The position numbers and the translations under genes are program-made. A DNA stretch of 64,000 bases from an uncultured Pseudoclavibacter sp. (lineage in GTDB: Bacteria > Actinomycetota > Actinomycetes > Actinomycetales > Microbacteriaceae), in assembly GCA_946221025.1 (NCBI GenBank), contig CAMIMS010000003.1:1-64000 (forward strand), written 5' to 3'. Position 1 is the stretch's first letter. Each line of letters begins with the position of its first letter. Below, one piece after another: positions 26,237 to 35,387 of this stretch. A model generated the notes under the pieces. The model saw only the letters and a program-made list of their open reading frames with translations. It did not search any database and had not been told where the DNA came from.

Positions 26237-27150
26237 TGCTCGACGCACGCCGTCGCACGGCGAAACTCGCCATCACCCTCATCACCGCATCCCTGGCCCT
26301 GACCGGCTGCTCGGGCTCAGAAACCGAATCAACGACCATCTCGCAGAGCGTTCAGGTCTCGGACAACTACGGCGAGGCGCCCCGGGTGACGATCGGCGAC
26401 ACCTCCGGGCTCGGCACTGAGATCGAGCGAGAGATTCCTCACGAGGGAACGGGCGAGGTATTCACCGAGAACGACATCATCGTCGGTAGCAGCGTCATTT
26501 ACGACGCGACCGACGGACGGGAGCTCGTCGCGTATGCGCCGCTCTCACAACCGTTCACGCTCACCTCGCAGGGCATCCCGCCCGTGTTCCGCGAAGCGTT
26601 CCAGGGGATTCGAAGCGGGTCGCGCGTGGCTGCCCTCATCCCGGGTTCGAAGATCGATGATTCGAACCAGTCAACGCACGCGGTGCTATTCGTCGCTGAC
26701 GTCGAGCGACTCGAGCACACTGCCGCCTGGGGTGCACCCCAGGCACCGACGCAGACGCAGGTGACCGTCACCGACGGTGCGGATGGAGCGCTCGGCACCG
26801 TGACGGTCGACTCGTCAAGCCCCGCGCCGACAGACCTCGTTCTCGACACGATCAAGCGGGGCGATGGGAAGGTCGTCACCGATGGAAGTTCGGTGGTGGT
26901 GCAGTACCGCGGCCTGCTCTACGACACGGGCGAGATCTTCGATGAGAGCTGGGCAAGAGACCTGCCCGCGCAGTTCGCCACGAATCAGGTCGTGCCGGGG
27001 TTCTCGCGGGCACTGATCGACCAGACCGTTGGCTCCCGCGTGATCGCGATCATCCCGCCGGAGCTCGGCTATGGCGAGCAGGGGTCGGGAGACTCCATCC
27101 CGCCGAACTCGACGCTCGTGTTCGTGATCGACATTCTCGGCGTGCTGTAG
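26236..27150 (+). CDS. FKBP-type peptidyl-prolyl isomerase lipoprotein
   Basis: A 304-residue lipoprotein (lipobox LALTGC) acting outside the membrane. The N-terminal half is a degenerate FKBP-like domain; the C-terminal domain (about 210-304) is a typical FKBP with VVQYRGLLYDTGEIFDES, VVPGFSRALIDQTVGSR and IIPPELGYGEQG, the pocket residues of active isomerases. It probably folds exported proteins and may aid Tat or Sec cargo, as tatAC lie downstream. The start overlaps the previous stop as TAATG. Confidence 0.9.
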   Translation: MLDARRRTAKLAITLITASLALTGCSGSETESTTISQSVQVSDNYGEAPRVTIGDTSGLGTEIEREIPHEGTGEVFTENDIIVGSSVIYDATDGRELVAYAPLSQPFTLTSQGIPPVFREAFQGIRSGSRVAALIPGSKIDDSNQSTHAVLFVADVERLEHTAAWGAPQAPTQTQVTVTDGADGALGTVTVDSSSPAPTDLVLDTIKRGDGKVVTDGSSVVVQYRGLLYDTGEIFDESWARDLPAQFATNQVVPGFSRALIDQTVGSRVIAIIPPELGYGEQGSGDSIPPNSTLVFVIDILGVL

Positions 27151-27198
27151 ACGAATGCGCACGAACCCGGATCGTCTCTGGCTCGAAAGCGGGCGCTG

Positions 27199-28236
27199 AT
27201 GGGGGAGCGGATCTCGGCTGAGGAGCGTCAGTTTTCGCTCATTCTGGCGCTCATCGCTTCGCCTGCCGGCCTGAAGAAGCGAGACATTCTCGCGACTGTG
27301 AACGGGTACTCGCAGGATGCGAAAAACGGGGTCCCGGTCGAGAACCTCGAGCGGCGCTTCGAGCGAGACAAAGTCGATTTGCGCGAACTCGGCATTCCCG
27401 TTGACGTGTTCGATGACCCCGCCCATCCGGGCGACAATCGCGAATCTCGCTATCGCATTACCGAGGGCTCGTTCGCACTGGATGAGGGAATCACATTCGA
27501 CGCCGACGAGACAGCGCTCCTGGAGGCTGCGGCCGGCGTTTGGGCGCGGGGGAGCCTGTCGCTCGAATCGCAGCGAGGGCTTGCGAAGCTTCGGTCTCGC
27601 GGAGTCTCGACCGCGAACCAGCACATCGGCGTCGCCCCGAGGCTCCGCAGCCGCGAGGCGGCGTTCGAGCCGCTGGCCGCCGCGATCGAGCGCGGACGCA
27701 TCGTGGAGTTCTCGTATCGAAAGCCCGGATCCAATTCCACGGAACGGCGAAGACTCGCTCCCCACGCGCTCGTGCAGGCTGGCGGGAGGTGGATGGTCGG
27801 CGGGCACGATCTCGACCGGGAGGCAGACCGACGCTTTTTGCTCAGTCGCATTGAGGGAAGCGTTCGCGACGTAGGGCCGGCACCGTCACACCTGCGAACG
27901 AGCGAAGATGCGGCAAGCCGGCACCGCGCCGAACTCGACCGACTCGCCGAATCGCAGCGCGCGACGGTCGCGCTGCGACCCGGCAGCGATGCCGCGGTCA
28001 GACTCTCGCGCCGAGGGAGAGCGCCTGCTGAACGCAGTGCGGTCGCGTCGTGGCCCACGGTCGAGATTCCCTACGTCGATATCGAAGTGCTGGCGGATGA
28101 GCTCGCAGGGTTCGGACCAGAAGTTCGCGCGATCGCGCCAGCTGAGCTCGCCGAGCGCATCGCACAACGGCACCGGCAAACGATCGACACGCATGCCGCG
28201 CGCGTGGCAGATGACGATTCGGGGCGGGAACGGTGA
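27199..28236 (+). CDS. pafB: WYL-domain transcriptional regulator PafB
   Basis: A 345-residue regulator. A winged-helix N-terminus (to about 85, ERQFSLILALIASPAGLKKRDIL) is followed by a WYL domain (about 150-230; VEFSYRKPG and RWMVGGHDLDREADRRFLLSRI). A C-terminal WCX-like part follows. PafB forms a complex with PafC and activates DNA-damage genes independently of RecA/LexA in mycobacteria, probably responding to single-stranded nucleic acid. It overlaps pafC by GTGA. No pafA, dop, pup, mpa or prcBA gene accompanies it here. Confidence 0.92.
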   Translation: MGERISAEERQFSLILALIASPAGLKKRDILATVNGYSQDAKNGVPVENLERRFERDKVDLRELGIPVDVFDDPAHPGDNRESRYRITEGSFALDEGITFDADETALLEAAAGVWARGSLSLESQRGLAKLRSRGVSTANQHIGVAPRLRSREAAFEPLAAAIERGRIVEFSYRKPGSNSTERRRLAPHALVQAGGRWMVGGHDLDREADRRFLLSRIEGSVRDVGPAPSHLRTSEDAASRHRAELDRLAESQRATVALRPGSDAAVRLSRRGRAPAERSAVASWPTVEIPYVDIEVLADELAGFGPEVRAIAPAELAERIAQRHRQTIDTHAARVADDDSGRER

Positions 28237-29237
28237 GCCCGACGAGGGAGCAGCCCGACGGCCTCGTGCTGCTGGTGGCGCTTGTTCCGTTCCTTCGACG
28301 CCAGGATGGGCCGATCAGCGTCGATGAACTCGCGACTCAGTTCGGAACGAGCCCAAAGCACATGCGGGAAACCGTGCGCCTTCTCGCGATGAGCGGTGCT
28401 CCCGGCGATAGCGGCGCCTACCTCGATGCTGACCTCTTCGACATCGACTGGGACCTGTTCGAGGAGCACGACGAGGTGTGGGTCACGCACTTCGTCGCGC
28501 TCGAGCACACCCCGAACCTGTCGAACCGCGAGGCGGCCGCGTTGCTTGCGGGCATCCAGCAGCTTCGCTCGGCGGGTAGCCTCGTTGATGCGGCGCTCGT
28601 CGAGCGGGGGACGGCCAAACTGACGAGCGCGACGCCGAGCTCGACCTTCGATCGACTCGCGTCGATCTCACCCGAGATCAACGACGCCACCTCGCGGGAA
28701 GCGCAGTTGATCTCAACGGCGATCGCGAGCTCGCGTCGCGTTCGCTTTCTCTACGCATCCCCGACGTCTCCTGCCGCCGTTCGCACCGTGGATCCGGCAA
28801 GCCTTGAAGCCATCGACGGTGACCGGTACCTGAGCGGCTGGTGCCTCGAACGGGATGCGCCCCGGCGCTTTCGACTCGACCGGATGCGTGACCTTGAAGT
28901 GCTCGAGGATGCGGCCGAAGAGCACGAGATTCCCGTGACCAACGTCACGTACACGCCGGGTGAGAGCGATGTCGAGGTTCAACTGCGCGTGGCCGAATCG
29001 GTCATGCCTCAGGTGCGAGAGTTCCTCCCGCCGTCACGGCGCATCCCGAAGCCCGACGCGACCGGATGGCGGAGCATCACCGTGCAGATGGGTTCCCTCG
29101 ACGCGCTTTCGCGCCTGGTCGCAGCCAATGCCGGACAGATTGTGGTCGTGTCGCCACATGCTGCTCGGGATGCGGTTCGTCAGTGGAGCGAGACGGCTCT
29201 GGCGACCGCTCGTCAGACCGCTGTGACCGAATCGTGA
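28233..29237 (+). CDS. pafC: WYL-domain transcriptional regulator PafC
   Basis: A 334-residue partner of PafB with the same order: winged helix (LVALVPFLRRQDGPISVDELATQFG), then WYL (about 170-215, RVRFLYASPTS and RYLSGWCLERDAPRRFRLDRM), then a C-terminal domain. Its GTG start overlaps the pafB stop, so the two subunits should be made in equal amounts. In mycobacteria PafBC controls most of the mitomycin C response. Confidence 0.92.
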   Translation: MSPTREQPDGLVLLVALVPFLRRQDGPISVDELATQFGTSPKHMRETVRLLAMSGAPGDSGAYLDADLFDIDWDLFEEHDEVWVTHFVALEHTPNLSNREAAALLAGIQQLRSAGSLVDAALVERGTAKLTSATPSSTFDRLASISPEINDATSREAQLISTAIASSRRVRFLYASPTSPAAVRTVDPASLEAIDGDRYLSGWCLERDAPRRFRLDRMRDLEVLEDAAEEHEIPVTNVTYTPGESDVEVQLRVAESVMPQVREFLPPSRRIPKPDATGWRSITVQMGSLDALSRLVAANAGQIVVVSPHAARDAVRQWSETALATARQTAVTES

Positions 29238-29257
29238 CCATTTCTCAGCATTCCGCG

Positions 29258-29263
29258 TAAGCT
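29258..29263 (+). promoter_or_regulatory. Leaderless -10 box of the tat gene cluster
   Basis: TAAGCT with 8 nt to ATG 29272. A TGACCA at 29235-29240, 17 nt upstream, fits a -35 box. This would start a transcript running through tatA, tatC, the helicase and lnt. Confidence 0.55.
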
Positions 29264-29271
29264 TGGGTTCC

Positions 29272-29628
29272 ATGTTGCCGTGGTGGTCGTGGGTTCTGAT
29301 CTGGGGAGGATGCGTTGTCATCCTCGTCGCAGTGCTCGCGATTCTCGGTGTCCAACTGTTCCGCAAGTTTGAGGCGCTGAGCTCCGAACTCGAGAGGTTC
29401 TACGACCTGATCGATGCGTTCGAAGCCCGCGCCGAGGAACTCGTAACGCCATACGAGCCACGCCCCAACGCCATCCTGCGCGGACCCGCGGCAGTCGCGG
29501 CAGAACGTGAGGAGCTTCGCCGTCGCATCGACGCGCGCAAACTCGCAAGCCGTGAACGCCGAATCGCGAAGGGCCGCCGCCTCGTCAACGACGATCCGCT
29601 CAAATACGCCCACCTGGTCAGAAAGTAG
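29272..29628 (+). CDS. Small membrane protein with coiled-coil tail
   Basis: A 118-residue protein with one N-terminal transmembrane helix (about residues 4-25, WWSWVLIWGGCVVILVAVLA) and a long charged helical tail (FEALSSELERFYDLIDAFEA) with a basic C-terminus. The layout is conserved in actinobacteria between pafC and tatA. No function is known; a role near the Tat translocase is only positional. The gap to tatA is 10 bp. Confidence 0.78.
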   Translation: MLPWWSWVLIWGGCVVILVAVLAILGVQLFRKFEALSSELERFYDLIDAFEARAEELVTPYEPRPNAILRGPAAVAAEREELRRRIDARKLASRERRIAKGRRLVNDDPLKYAHLVRK

Positions 29629-29638
29629 GTAGCCGATC

Positions 29639-29911
29639 ATGCAAGGACTCACCGGCTGGCACTTGGTTGTTCTTCTCGTTCTGGTGCTGCTGCTGTTCGG
29701 CGCCTCCAAGCTGCCGAACCTCGCGCGCAGCCTCGGGCAGTCAATGCGCATCTTCCGCAGCGAAGTGCGCACGATGAGCGACGAGCGCGAAGCCGACGCT
29801 GCCCGCAAGGAAGAGCTGCGCTCCGGCAGCGACTCGGCGGCAACCCGCGTTACTGACCCCGCTCGTTCGACGGTCGATCCCGATCGGGACGACCGCACCG
29901 GCACGCGCTAG
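29639..29911 (+). CDS. tatA: Sec-independent protein translocase protein TatA
   Basis: A 90-residue Tat pore component. The transmembrane helix (about 7-22, WHLVVLLVLVLLLFGA) is followed by the FGASKLPNLARSLGQS hinge and amphipathic helix, then an acidic polar tail. TatA polymerises to let folded proteins with twin-arginine signals cross the membrane. It sits directly before tatC. No tatB is seen; as in several Gram-positives, TatA may serve both roles or tatB may be elsewhere. Confidence 0.93.
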   Translation: MQGLTGWHLVVLLVLVLLLFGASKLPNLARSLGQSMRIFRSEVRTMSDEREADAARKEELRSGSDSAATRVTDPARSTVDPDRDDRTGTR

Positions 29912-29916
29912 CGAGG

Positions 29917-30783
29917 GTGACGGCTTCGCGTTCGGCGAATGCCTCCGGCCGAGACGATCGCGACCGCAGCAAGAAGAAACGCCGACAAAAACGTTCCCGC
30001 AACCCCGATGGGCGGATGCGGCTGGTCGAGCACCTGACCGAGTTTCGCAACCGCTTCATCGTGTGCGCGATTGCGATCCTCATCACGACGATCATCGGGT
30101 TTGCACTGACCACACCGGTACTGGACGCCATCCGCGTTCCGGTTGAACAGTTGGATGCCGGGCGTACGGGCACCACCGCTATCAACTGGACCAATGTGAC
30201 GACCGCGTTCGACCTGCGCATGCGCATGGGCATCACGCTCGGCATCGTGCTCGCCTGCCCGGTCTGGCTCTACGAAATATGGATGTTCGTGATGCCCGGC
30301 TTGAAGAAGGCCGAGCGTCGCTACGTGATCGGCTTCGTCGCATCTGCAGTGCCCCTGTTCCTGGCGGGATGCGTGACCGGTTGGCTCGTGCTTCCACGCA
30401 TTGTTGACGTGATGGCGAGCTTCGCGCCGACTCCGGATGCGGTGCTCTTTGACGCGAGGGCGTACTACGACTTCGTGCTAAACCTGTGCCTCGCGGTGGG
30501 CGTCGCGTATGTGATTCCCGTGTTTCTCGTCATGCTGAACCTCGCCGGCGTGCTGTCGGGTAAGGCGATTTTGTCGGCGTGGCGATGGGCGGTTCTCGGC
30601 ATCGCGGTATTCGCGGCTATGGCGACGCCCGCGGCTGATGTTCTCTCGATGTTCCTGCTCATGATTCCGATGACAGTGCTGTATTTTCTCGCCGTCGGTG
30701 TGGCACTTCTCAACGATCGCCGTAGGGTGAAGCGCGAGCACAAACGCCAGGAACAGATCGAAGAAGAACTCGCCAATAGATAA
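29917..30783 (+). CDS. tatC: Sec-independent protein translocase protein TatC
   Basis: A 288-residue six-helix membrane protein that recognises twin-arginine signal peptides. The N-terminal contact region MRLVEHLTEFRNRF and the conserved Glu and Pro residues of loop 1 and the tail (SWYEIWMF-like VWLYEIWMF; MATPAADVLS) are present. The first 33 residues are highly basic (SKKKRRQKRSRN) and not typical; ATG 30016 would give a conventional start, but GTG 29917 sits 5 nt after tatA, so the true start is uncertain. It is followed at once by the helicase gene. Confidence 0.92.
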   Translation: MTASRSANASGRDDRDRSKKKRRQKRSRNPDGRMRLVEHLTEFRNRFIVCAIAILITTIIGFALTTPVLDAIRVPVEQLDAGRTGTTAINWTNVTTAFDLRMRMGITLGIVLACPVWLYEIWMFVMPGLKKAERRYVIGFVASAVPLFLAGCVTGWLVLPRIVDVMASFAPTPDAVLFDARAYYDFVLNLCLAVGVAYVIPVFLVMLNLAGVLSGKAILSAWRWAVLGIAVFAAMATPAADVLSMFLLMIPMTVLYFLAVGVALLNDRRRVKREHKRQEQIEEELANR

Positions 30784-33297
30784 ATGAACCCCCGAGAGCT
30801 GAGCCCCGCCGAACGGATGGCCGCAGCCCGAGCGCGTCGGAATCATCCCATCCTCGAACAATTCGCGGCAGAGCTGCCGTACGACCTCGACCCGTTCCAG
30901 CGCGAGGCGGGGGAGCAGCTTGAAGACGGCCACAGCGTGCTCGTGGCCGCCCCCACAGGTGCGGGCAAGACAATGGTCGCGGAATTCGCGGTCTATCTGG
31001 GAATGCGGGATGCCCGCGACAAGATCTTTTACACCGCGCCCATTAAGGCGTTGAGCAATCAGAAATTCAACGAACTGACTGAGCGGTACGGCGCCGCCGA
31101 GGTGGGCCTTCTCACGGGCGACACCAATGTGAACCCCAGGGCGCGCATCGTGGTGATGACTACCGAAGTGCTTCGCAACATGCTCTACGCGGGCAGCGAC
31201 CTGCTCGAGAATCTCGCATTCGTCGTGATGGACGAGGTGCACTACCTCGCCGATCGGTTCCGCGGCGCGGTGTGGGAAGAGGTCATCATTCACCTGCCGC
31301 AGCACGTGCGGCTCGTCTCGCTGTCGGCGACTGTTTCCAACGCCGAAGAGTTCGGAGACTGGCTCGAAGCGGTGCGTGGCGATACCCGCGTGATCGTTTC
31401 CGAGGATCGCCCGATTCCCCTCGACTACCACGTGCTCGTCGGCAACCGCATGCTCGAACTCTTCGCTACGCGCAAGGGAAACCGCACCGACCTGGTCAAC
31501 CCGGACCTCGTGCAAGCGGTACGCCAGCGCGGTCGGCCGCAGGGCCGGGGGCCGCGCTCGCGTGGCCGTGGCGGTCGTAGCGGACCGCCCCTGACGCACG
31601 CCGACCGCGTTGATCGCCCGGAGCTTGCGCGCATGCTTGACGATGCGCGGATGCTCCCGGCGATTTTCTTCATTTTCAGCCGCAAGGGATGCGACGAGGC
31701 GGTCGAGCAGGTCAAACGCGCCGGAATCTCACTCACCACGCAAGAGGAGCGCGACGAGATCGCGTGGGTCGTGGAGGAGAGCACCCGAAACCTCGATGAC
31801 GAGGACCTCGCGGTCCTCGGCTACTTCGAGTGGTTCGAGGGGCTGCAGCGCGGCATTGCTGCGCATCACGCGGGGCTTCTTCCCACGTTCAAAGAGGTCG
31901 TGGAGGAACTCTTCCGGCGAAAGCTCGTGAAGCTCGTATTCGCGACCGAAACGCTCGCCCTCGGCATCAACATGCCGGCGCGCACCGTCGTTCTCGAACG
32001 ACTCGAGAAGTTCAACGGTGAGTCTCGCGTGCCGATCACGCCGGGGGAGTTCACCCAGCTCACCGGCCGCGCGGGTCGCCGCGGCATCGATGTCGAAGGG
32101 CATGCGCTGGTCGTGTGGCGAGATGGCATGAACCCGCAGGCCGTCGCCTCGCTCGCCTCGAAACGCACCTACCCGCTGAACTCATCCTTCCGGCCCACCT
32201 ACAACATGACCGTGAACCTCATCGACCGCTTCGGTCGGGAGCGCACCCGGGATGTGCTCGAGTCATCATTCGCGCAGTTCCAGGCCGACCGCGCGGTCGT
32301 CGATCTTGCCCGGCGAGCCGCTCAGCAGCGCGAGTCGCTCGAGGGGTACGCCGAGGCGATGCAGTGTCACCTCGGCGACTTTCTCGAGTACTCGCAGATT
32401 CGCCGCGAGCTGTCGGATGAAGAAAAGAACCGCATCCCCGAAGACGCTCCGCGGGCTCACGCGCTGCGCTCTGAGCGGCAGAAACGTCTGCACGCGCTTC
32501 GCGAGCAGATGCGCCGCCACCCCTGCCACCACTGTCCGGATCGTGAGGACCACGCCCGCTGGGCCGAACGGTACTGGCGCCTGAAGCGCGACACCGACCG
32601 GCTCGTTCGACAGATCGATGCACGCACCGGCGCGATCGCGGCGGTGTTCGACCGGTTGGCGGACCTCCTCATCGAGCGGGGATACCTGACCGAGAGCGAC
32701 CGACCACTTGACGTCGAGGCTGACGAGCCTGCTCCGGGTGACGAGGCGTCACCCGCGAATGCCGAATCGGGCGACGACACGGTCGCGCTGACCGTGCACG
32801 GGCATACGCTCAAACGCATCTACGGCGAGCGAGACCTGCTTATCGCCGAATGCATCCGCCGCCAAGCCTGGATTCGCCTGGATGCGGCGGGGCTCGCCGC
32901 GATGGCCGCCGCGCTCGTCTACGAGCCGCGCCGAGACGAAGAGAACCCGCCAGAGCGGTTCCTCCCAAAGGGCGCATTCAGGGATGCGCTCGAGCGCACC
33001 AGCGAACTGTGGGAAGAGCTCGACGAGCTTGAAGACCGCTACCGGGTACCGCGCACCCAGCCGCTTGCGACGGGCCTCGCGCCGGCAATGCACCGCTGGG
33101 CTCGCGGGGGGCGTCTGGACTCCGTGCTCGAGCGTGCGGATATGCAGGCGGGCGACTTCGTGAGGTGGTCAAAGCAGGTGCTCGATTTGCTCGATCAGCT
33201 CGCAAAGGTCGCCGAGGGCGGGCTGCGGTCGACCGCGATTGAGGCCCAGGATGCGGTTCGTCGCGGCATCGTCGCAATGGCGAGCGTCGGCGCATGA
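30784..33297 (+). CDS. Ski2/Mtr4-like DEAD/DEAH-box RNA helicase (HelY type)
   Basis: An 837-residue SF2 helicase. RecA1 has APTGAGKTM (Walker A), TAPIKALSNQKFNEL and MDEVHYLADRFRG (DEVH); RecA2 has the Ski2 motif FVFSRKGC-like FIFSRKGCDEAV, ATETLALGINMPARTV and QLTGRAGRRGIDVEG. A Gly/Arg-rich insert (GRPQGRGPRSRGRGG) and a Cys/His cluster (CHHCPDREDHARW) lie in the middle; a DSHCT-like domain ends the protein. Homologues in mycobacteria (HelY) lie in the same Tat/Paf neighbourhood. RNA turnover or processing is the likely role. It starts 1 nt after the tatC stop. Confidence 0.93.
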   Translation: MNPRELSPAERMAAARARRNHPILEQFAAELPYDLDPFQREAGEQLEDGHSVLVAAPTGAGKTMVAEFAVYLGMRDARDKIFYTAPIKALSNQKFNELTERYGAAEVGLLTGDTNVNPRARIVVMTTEVLRNMLYAGSDLLENLAFVVMDEVHYLADRFRGAVWEEVIIHLPQHVRLVSLSATVSNAEEFGDWLEAVRGDTRVIVSEDRPIPLDYHVLVGNRMLELFATRKGNRTDLVNPDLVQAVRQRGRPQGRGPRSRGRGGRSGPPLTHADRVDRPELARMLDDARMLPAIFFIFSRKGCDEAVEQVKRAGISLTTQEERDEIAWVVEESTRNLDDEDLAVLGYFEWFEGLQRGIAAHHAGLLPTFKEVVEELFRRKLVKLVFATETLALGINMPARTVVLERLEKFNGESRVPITPGEFTQLTGRAGRRGIDVEGHALVVWRDGMNPQAVASLASKRTYPLNSSFRPTYNMTVNLIDRFGRERTRDVLESSFAQFQADRAVVDLARRAAQQRESLEGYAEAMQCHLGDFLEYSQIRRELSDEEKNRIPEDAPRAHALRSERQKRLHALREQMRRHPCHHCPDREDHARWAERYWRLKRDTDRLVRQIDARTGAIAAVFDRLADLLIERGYLTESDRPLDVEADEPAPGDEASPANAESGDDTVALTVHGHTLKRIYGERDLLIAECIRRQAWIRLDAAGLAAMAAALVYEPRRDEENPPERFLPKGAFRDALERTSELWEELDELEDRYRVPRTQPLATGLAPAMHRWARGGRLDSVLERADMQAGDFVRWSKQVLDLLDQLAKVAEGGLRSTAIEAQDAVRRGIVAMASVGA

Positions 33298-34919
33298 CCC
33301 AAACCGCGTCGCGTCAACACCGGTTCGCCCCGGCGCCACGGCGAGATTGGATCGGCGAAACGCCACGAGTCCCCGCGTCCTCGAGAGTCGTGGCGCTCTG
33401 CGCGGCGGCACTGTCCGGGCTTCTGCTCGCCCTGAGTTTTCCGCCCTACGGGATGTGGCCGCTTGCCCTGGTCGCGCCCGGCCTGTTCGCGTATTCGATT
33501 CGCGGCCGCGGGTTCTGGGCCGGTGCCGGACTCGGATTCGTGTCCGGCTTCGCGTTTTACACCCCGCTCGTTTCCTGGACCTCACTCTTTCTCGGGCCGG
33601 TGCCGTGGATGGCGCTCGCCGTCGCGATGGGCGGAACATTCGCCCTCGGCGGAGCGTTCATGGCGCTCGCCACCCCATCCGCAGAGGAGGATGACCGCCC
33701 CTGGTGGTCGCAGTTCGTGCTCGGCCCCCTCGTGCTCGCCGGGATCTGGACGCTTCGCGAATCACTCTTCTCGATGTGGCCGTGGGGCGGATTCGCGTGG
33801 GGGAGACTCGCGCAATCTCAGGCGGGAAGCCCCCTTGCTGAAATCGTCGCGTGGACGGGACTGTCCGCGATGGGCACGCTGATTGCCTGGTGGTCGATCG
33901 CCGGCATGGAGGTGCTGCTTGCCGCTCACCGCACACCGCGTGCGCGACCGGATCGGGTTCACCTGCCTGCGCTCGGCGCAGCGTTCGCCGTGCTCATGCT
34001 CGCGCCGTCGTGGCAGCTTCCCGAGCACGGAACCGTTCGCGTGGCCGCGGTGCAGGGGGACACTCCCGAGTCGGCGTACTTCATTCCCTCAGAGCCGGGC
34101 TACATCCTGCAGCGATACCTCGACGTGACGCGCGAAACGGTGCCAGAGAACGGGAGAGTAGAGGCGATCCTCTGGCCCGAAGGCTCGCTTGATTCCAGCC
34201 CCGAATACGTTCGTTCGACTGATCGGAAACTCCGCGGACTCAGCAGCGAATACGGTGGCGCTCCGATTGTCGCGAACACGGTCACCATTTCGGATGAGAA
34301 CGGCGAAGAGCGGTATTTCAATACGCAGTTCACCCTCACCGAGGACGGATGGCAACAAGACATTCAAAAAGTGCATCCGGTTCCATTCGGCGAGTACATT
34401 CCCGAGCGGGATTTCTTTTACCTCTTGGCACCCGATCTCGTTGGCCTCGTGGAGCGCAGCTATTCGCCGGGGGATGGATGGGTTGTGCTCGATATCGCGG
34501 GGCACCCAGCGGGCACGCTCATTTGCTTCGACGTGATCGATGACGCGGCCGCCAGGGGAGCGGTGGCCCAGGGGGCCGAGTTCCTCTACCTTCCGTCGAA
34601 TAACGCCGACTTCGGGCAAACGCACGAAGCCGATCAGCAACTCGCGTTCGGCACGCTTCGCGCGATAGAGACCGGCCGCACCGTCGTGCAGGTGTCAACG
34701 GTCGGTCATACCGTCGTTATCGGCCCGGATGGGCGGGTCAAGCAGTCGCTCAACCAGTTCGAGTCCGGAGCAATCGTGGCGGACATACCGCTCGTGTCCG
34801 GGACAACCCCGGCGCTGGTGCTCGGCCGGGCGCTTGAACTGTTGGCGAGCGGCATTGGCGCGGTCGGTCTGTTCTCGCGCCTCGATGCGCGACGGCTCGC
34901 TCGGCGTTCGCGCGCCTAG
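33294..34919 (+). CDS. lnt: Apolipoprotein N-acyltransferase
   Basis: A 541-residue membrane enzyme that adds a third acyl chain to lipoproteins. About six N-terminal helices (35-220) precede the nitrilase domain, whose catalytic triad appears as E in LWPEGS, K in QKVHPVPFGEYIP and C in LICFDV; a final helix follows. It starts ATGA-overlapping the helicase stop. The lipoproteins in this window (FKBPs, CtaC) are possible substrates. In other actinobacteria a polyprenol mannosyltransferase is often fused or adjacent, but none is here. Confidence 0.93.
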   Translation: MTQTASRQHRFAPAPRRDWIGETPRVPASSRVVALCAAALSGLLLALSFPPYGMWPLALVAPGLFAYSIRGRGFWAGAGLGFVSGFAFYTPLVSWTSLFLGPVPWMALAVAMGGTFALGGAFMALATPSAEEDDRPWWSQFVLGPLVLAGIWTLRESLFSMWPWGGFAWGRLAQSQAGSPLAEIVAWTGLSAMGTLIAWWSIAGMEVLLAAHRTPRARPDRVHLPALGAAFAVLMLAPSWQLPEHGTVRVAAVQGDTPESAYFIPSEPGYILQRYLDVTRETVPENGRVEAILWPEGSLDSSPEYVRSTDRKLRGLSSEYGGAPIVANTVTISDENGEERYFNTQFTLTEDGWQQDIQKVHPVPFGEYIPERDFFYLLAPDLVGLVERSYSPGDGWVVLDIAGHPAGTLICFDVIDDAAARGAVAQGAEFLYLPSNNADFGQTHEADQQLAFGTLRAIETGRTVVQVSTVGHTVVIGPDGRVKQSLNQFESGAIVADIPLVSGTTPALVLGRALELLASGIGAVGLFSRLDARRLARRSRA

Positions 34920-35275
34920 GAGCGCTTCGTTCCGCGACGCTCGCGAAGGTATGTCAGACGCTCCTCGAGGATCTCTTCCAGTTCCTCTTCGGTGCGACGC
35001 TCGAGCAGCATGTCCCAGTGAGTACGCTGCGGTTTTTCTTCGGCCTCTTCAACTTCGACGAGGTCGCCTTCCTCATCGAGCAGGCGACCCTCCATGCCCG
35101 TCTTCGGGGAAGGCCACGTCTCGGGCACTTCCGCGTCGGCGGCGAAGGTCACGACGAACTTCTCACCCTCTTCGGTCACGAAGGTGCGGTGCTGGCGCTC
35201 AACGAGCACAACGCCCTCATCGCTTTGGAGGCTTTGTGAGCCCAGCCGCATTCCTCGCAGACTCCGATCGGCCAT
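34916..35275 (-). CDS. rbpA: RNA polymerase-binding protein RbpA
   Basis: A 119-residue general transcription factor of actinobacteria that binds sigma-A-like factors and stabilises the open complex. The sequence keeps MADRSLRGMRLGSQSL, the core FVVTFAADAEVPETW and the sigma-interaction domain RTHWDMLLERRTEEELEEIL. It has no cysteine, so unlike streptomycete RbpA it cannot bind zinc in the core; mycobacterial RbpA is also zinc-free. AAGGAGG precedes the ATG. Its stop and the lnt stop share CTAG. Confidence 0.95.
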   Translation of the reverse strand: MADRSLRGMRLGSQSLQSDEGVVLVERQHRTFVTEEGEKFVVTFAADAEVPETWPSPKTGMEGRLLDEEGDLVEVEEAEEKPQRTHWDMLLERRTEEELEEILEERLTYLRERRGTKRS

Positions 35276-35375
35276 GGCACCCTCCTTGATTGGCGGTCGC
35301 TGTCACTCCCTGTCTACCGGTTCACCTCGAAAGTCCCGTGCACATTCCCAGGCTTTCCGGTGTGTGTCTGGCGGA

Positions 35376-35381
35376 TACACT
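35376..35381 (+). promoter_or_regulatory. Leaderless -10 box of the SDR gene
   Basis: TACACT followed by 6 nt and ATG 35388, in the 112-bp divergent gap with rbpA. No other element is obvious in the gap. Confidence 0.5.
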
Positions 35382-35387
35382 CCGCCC

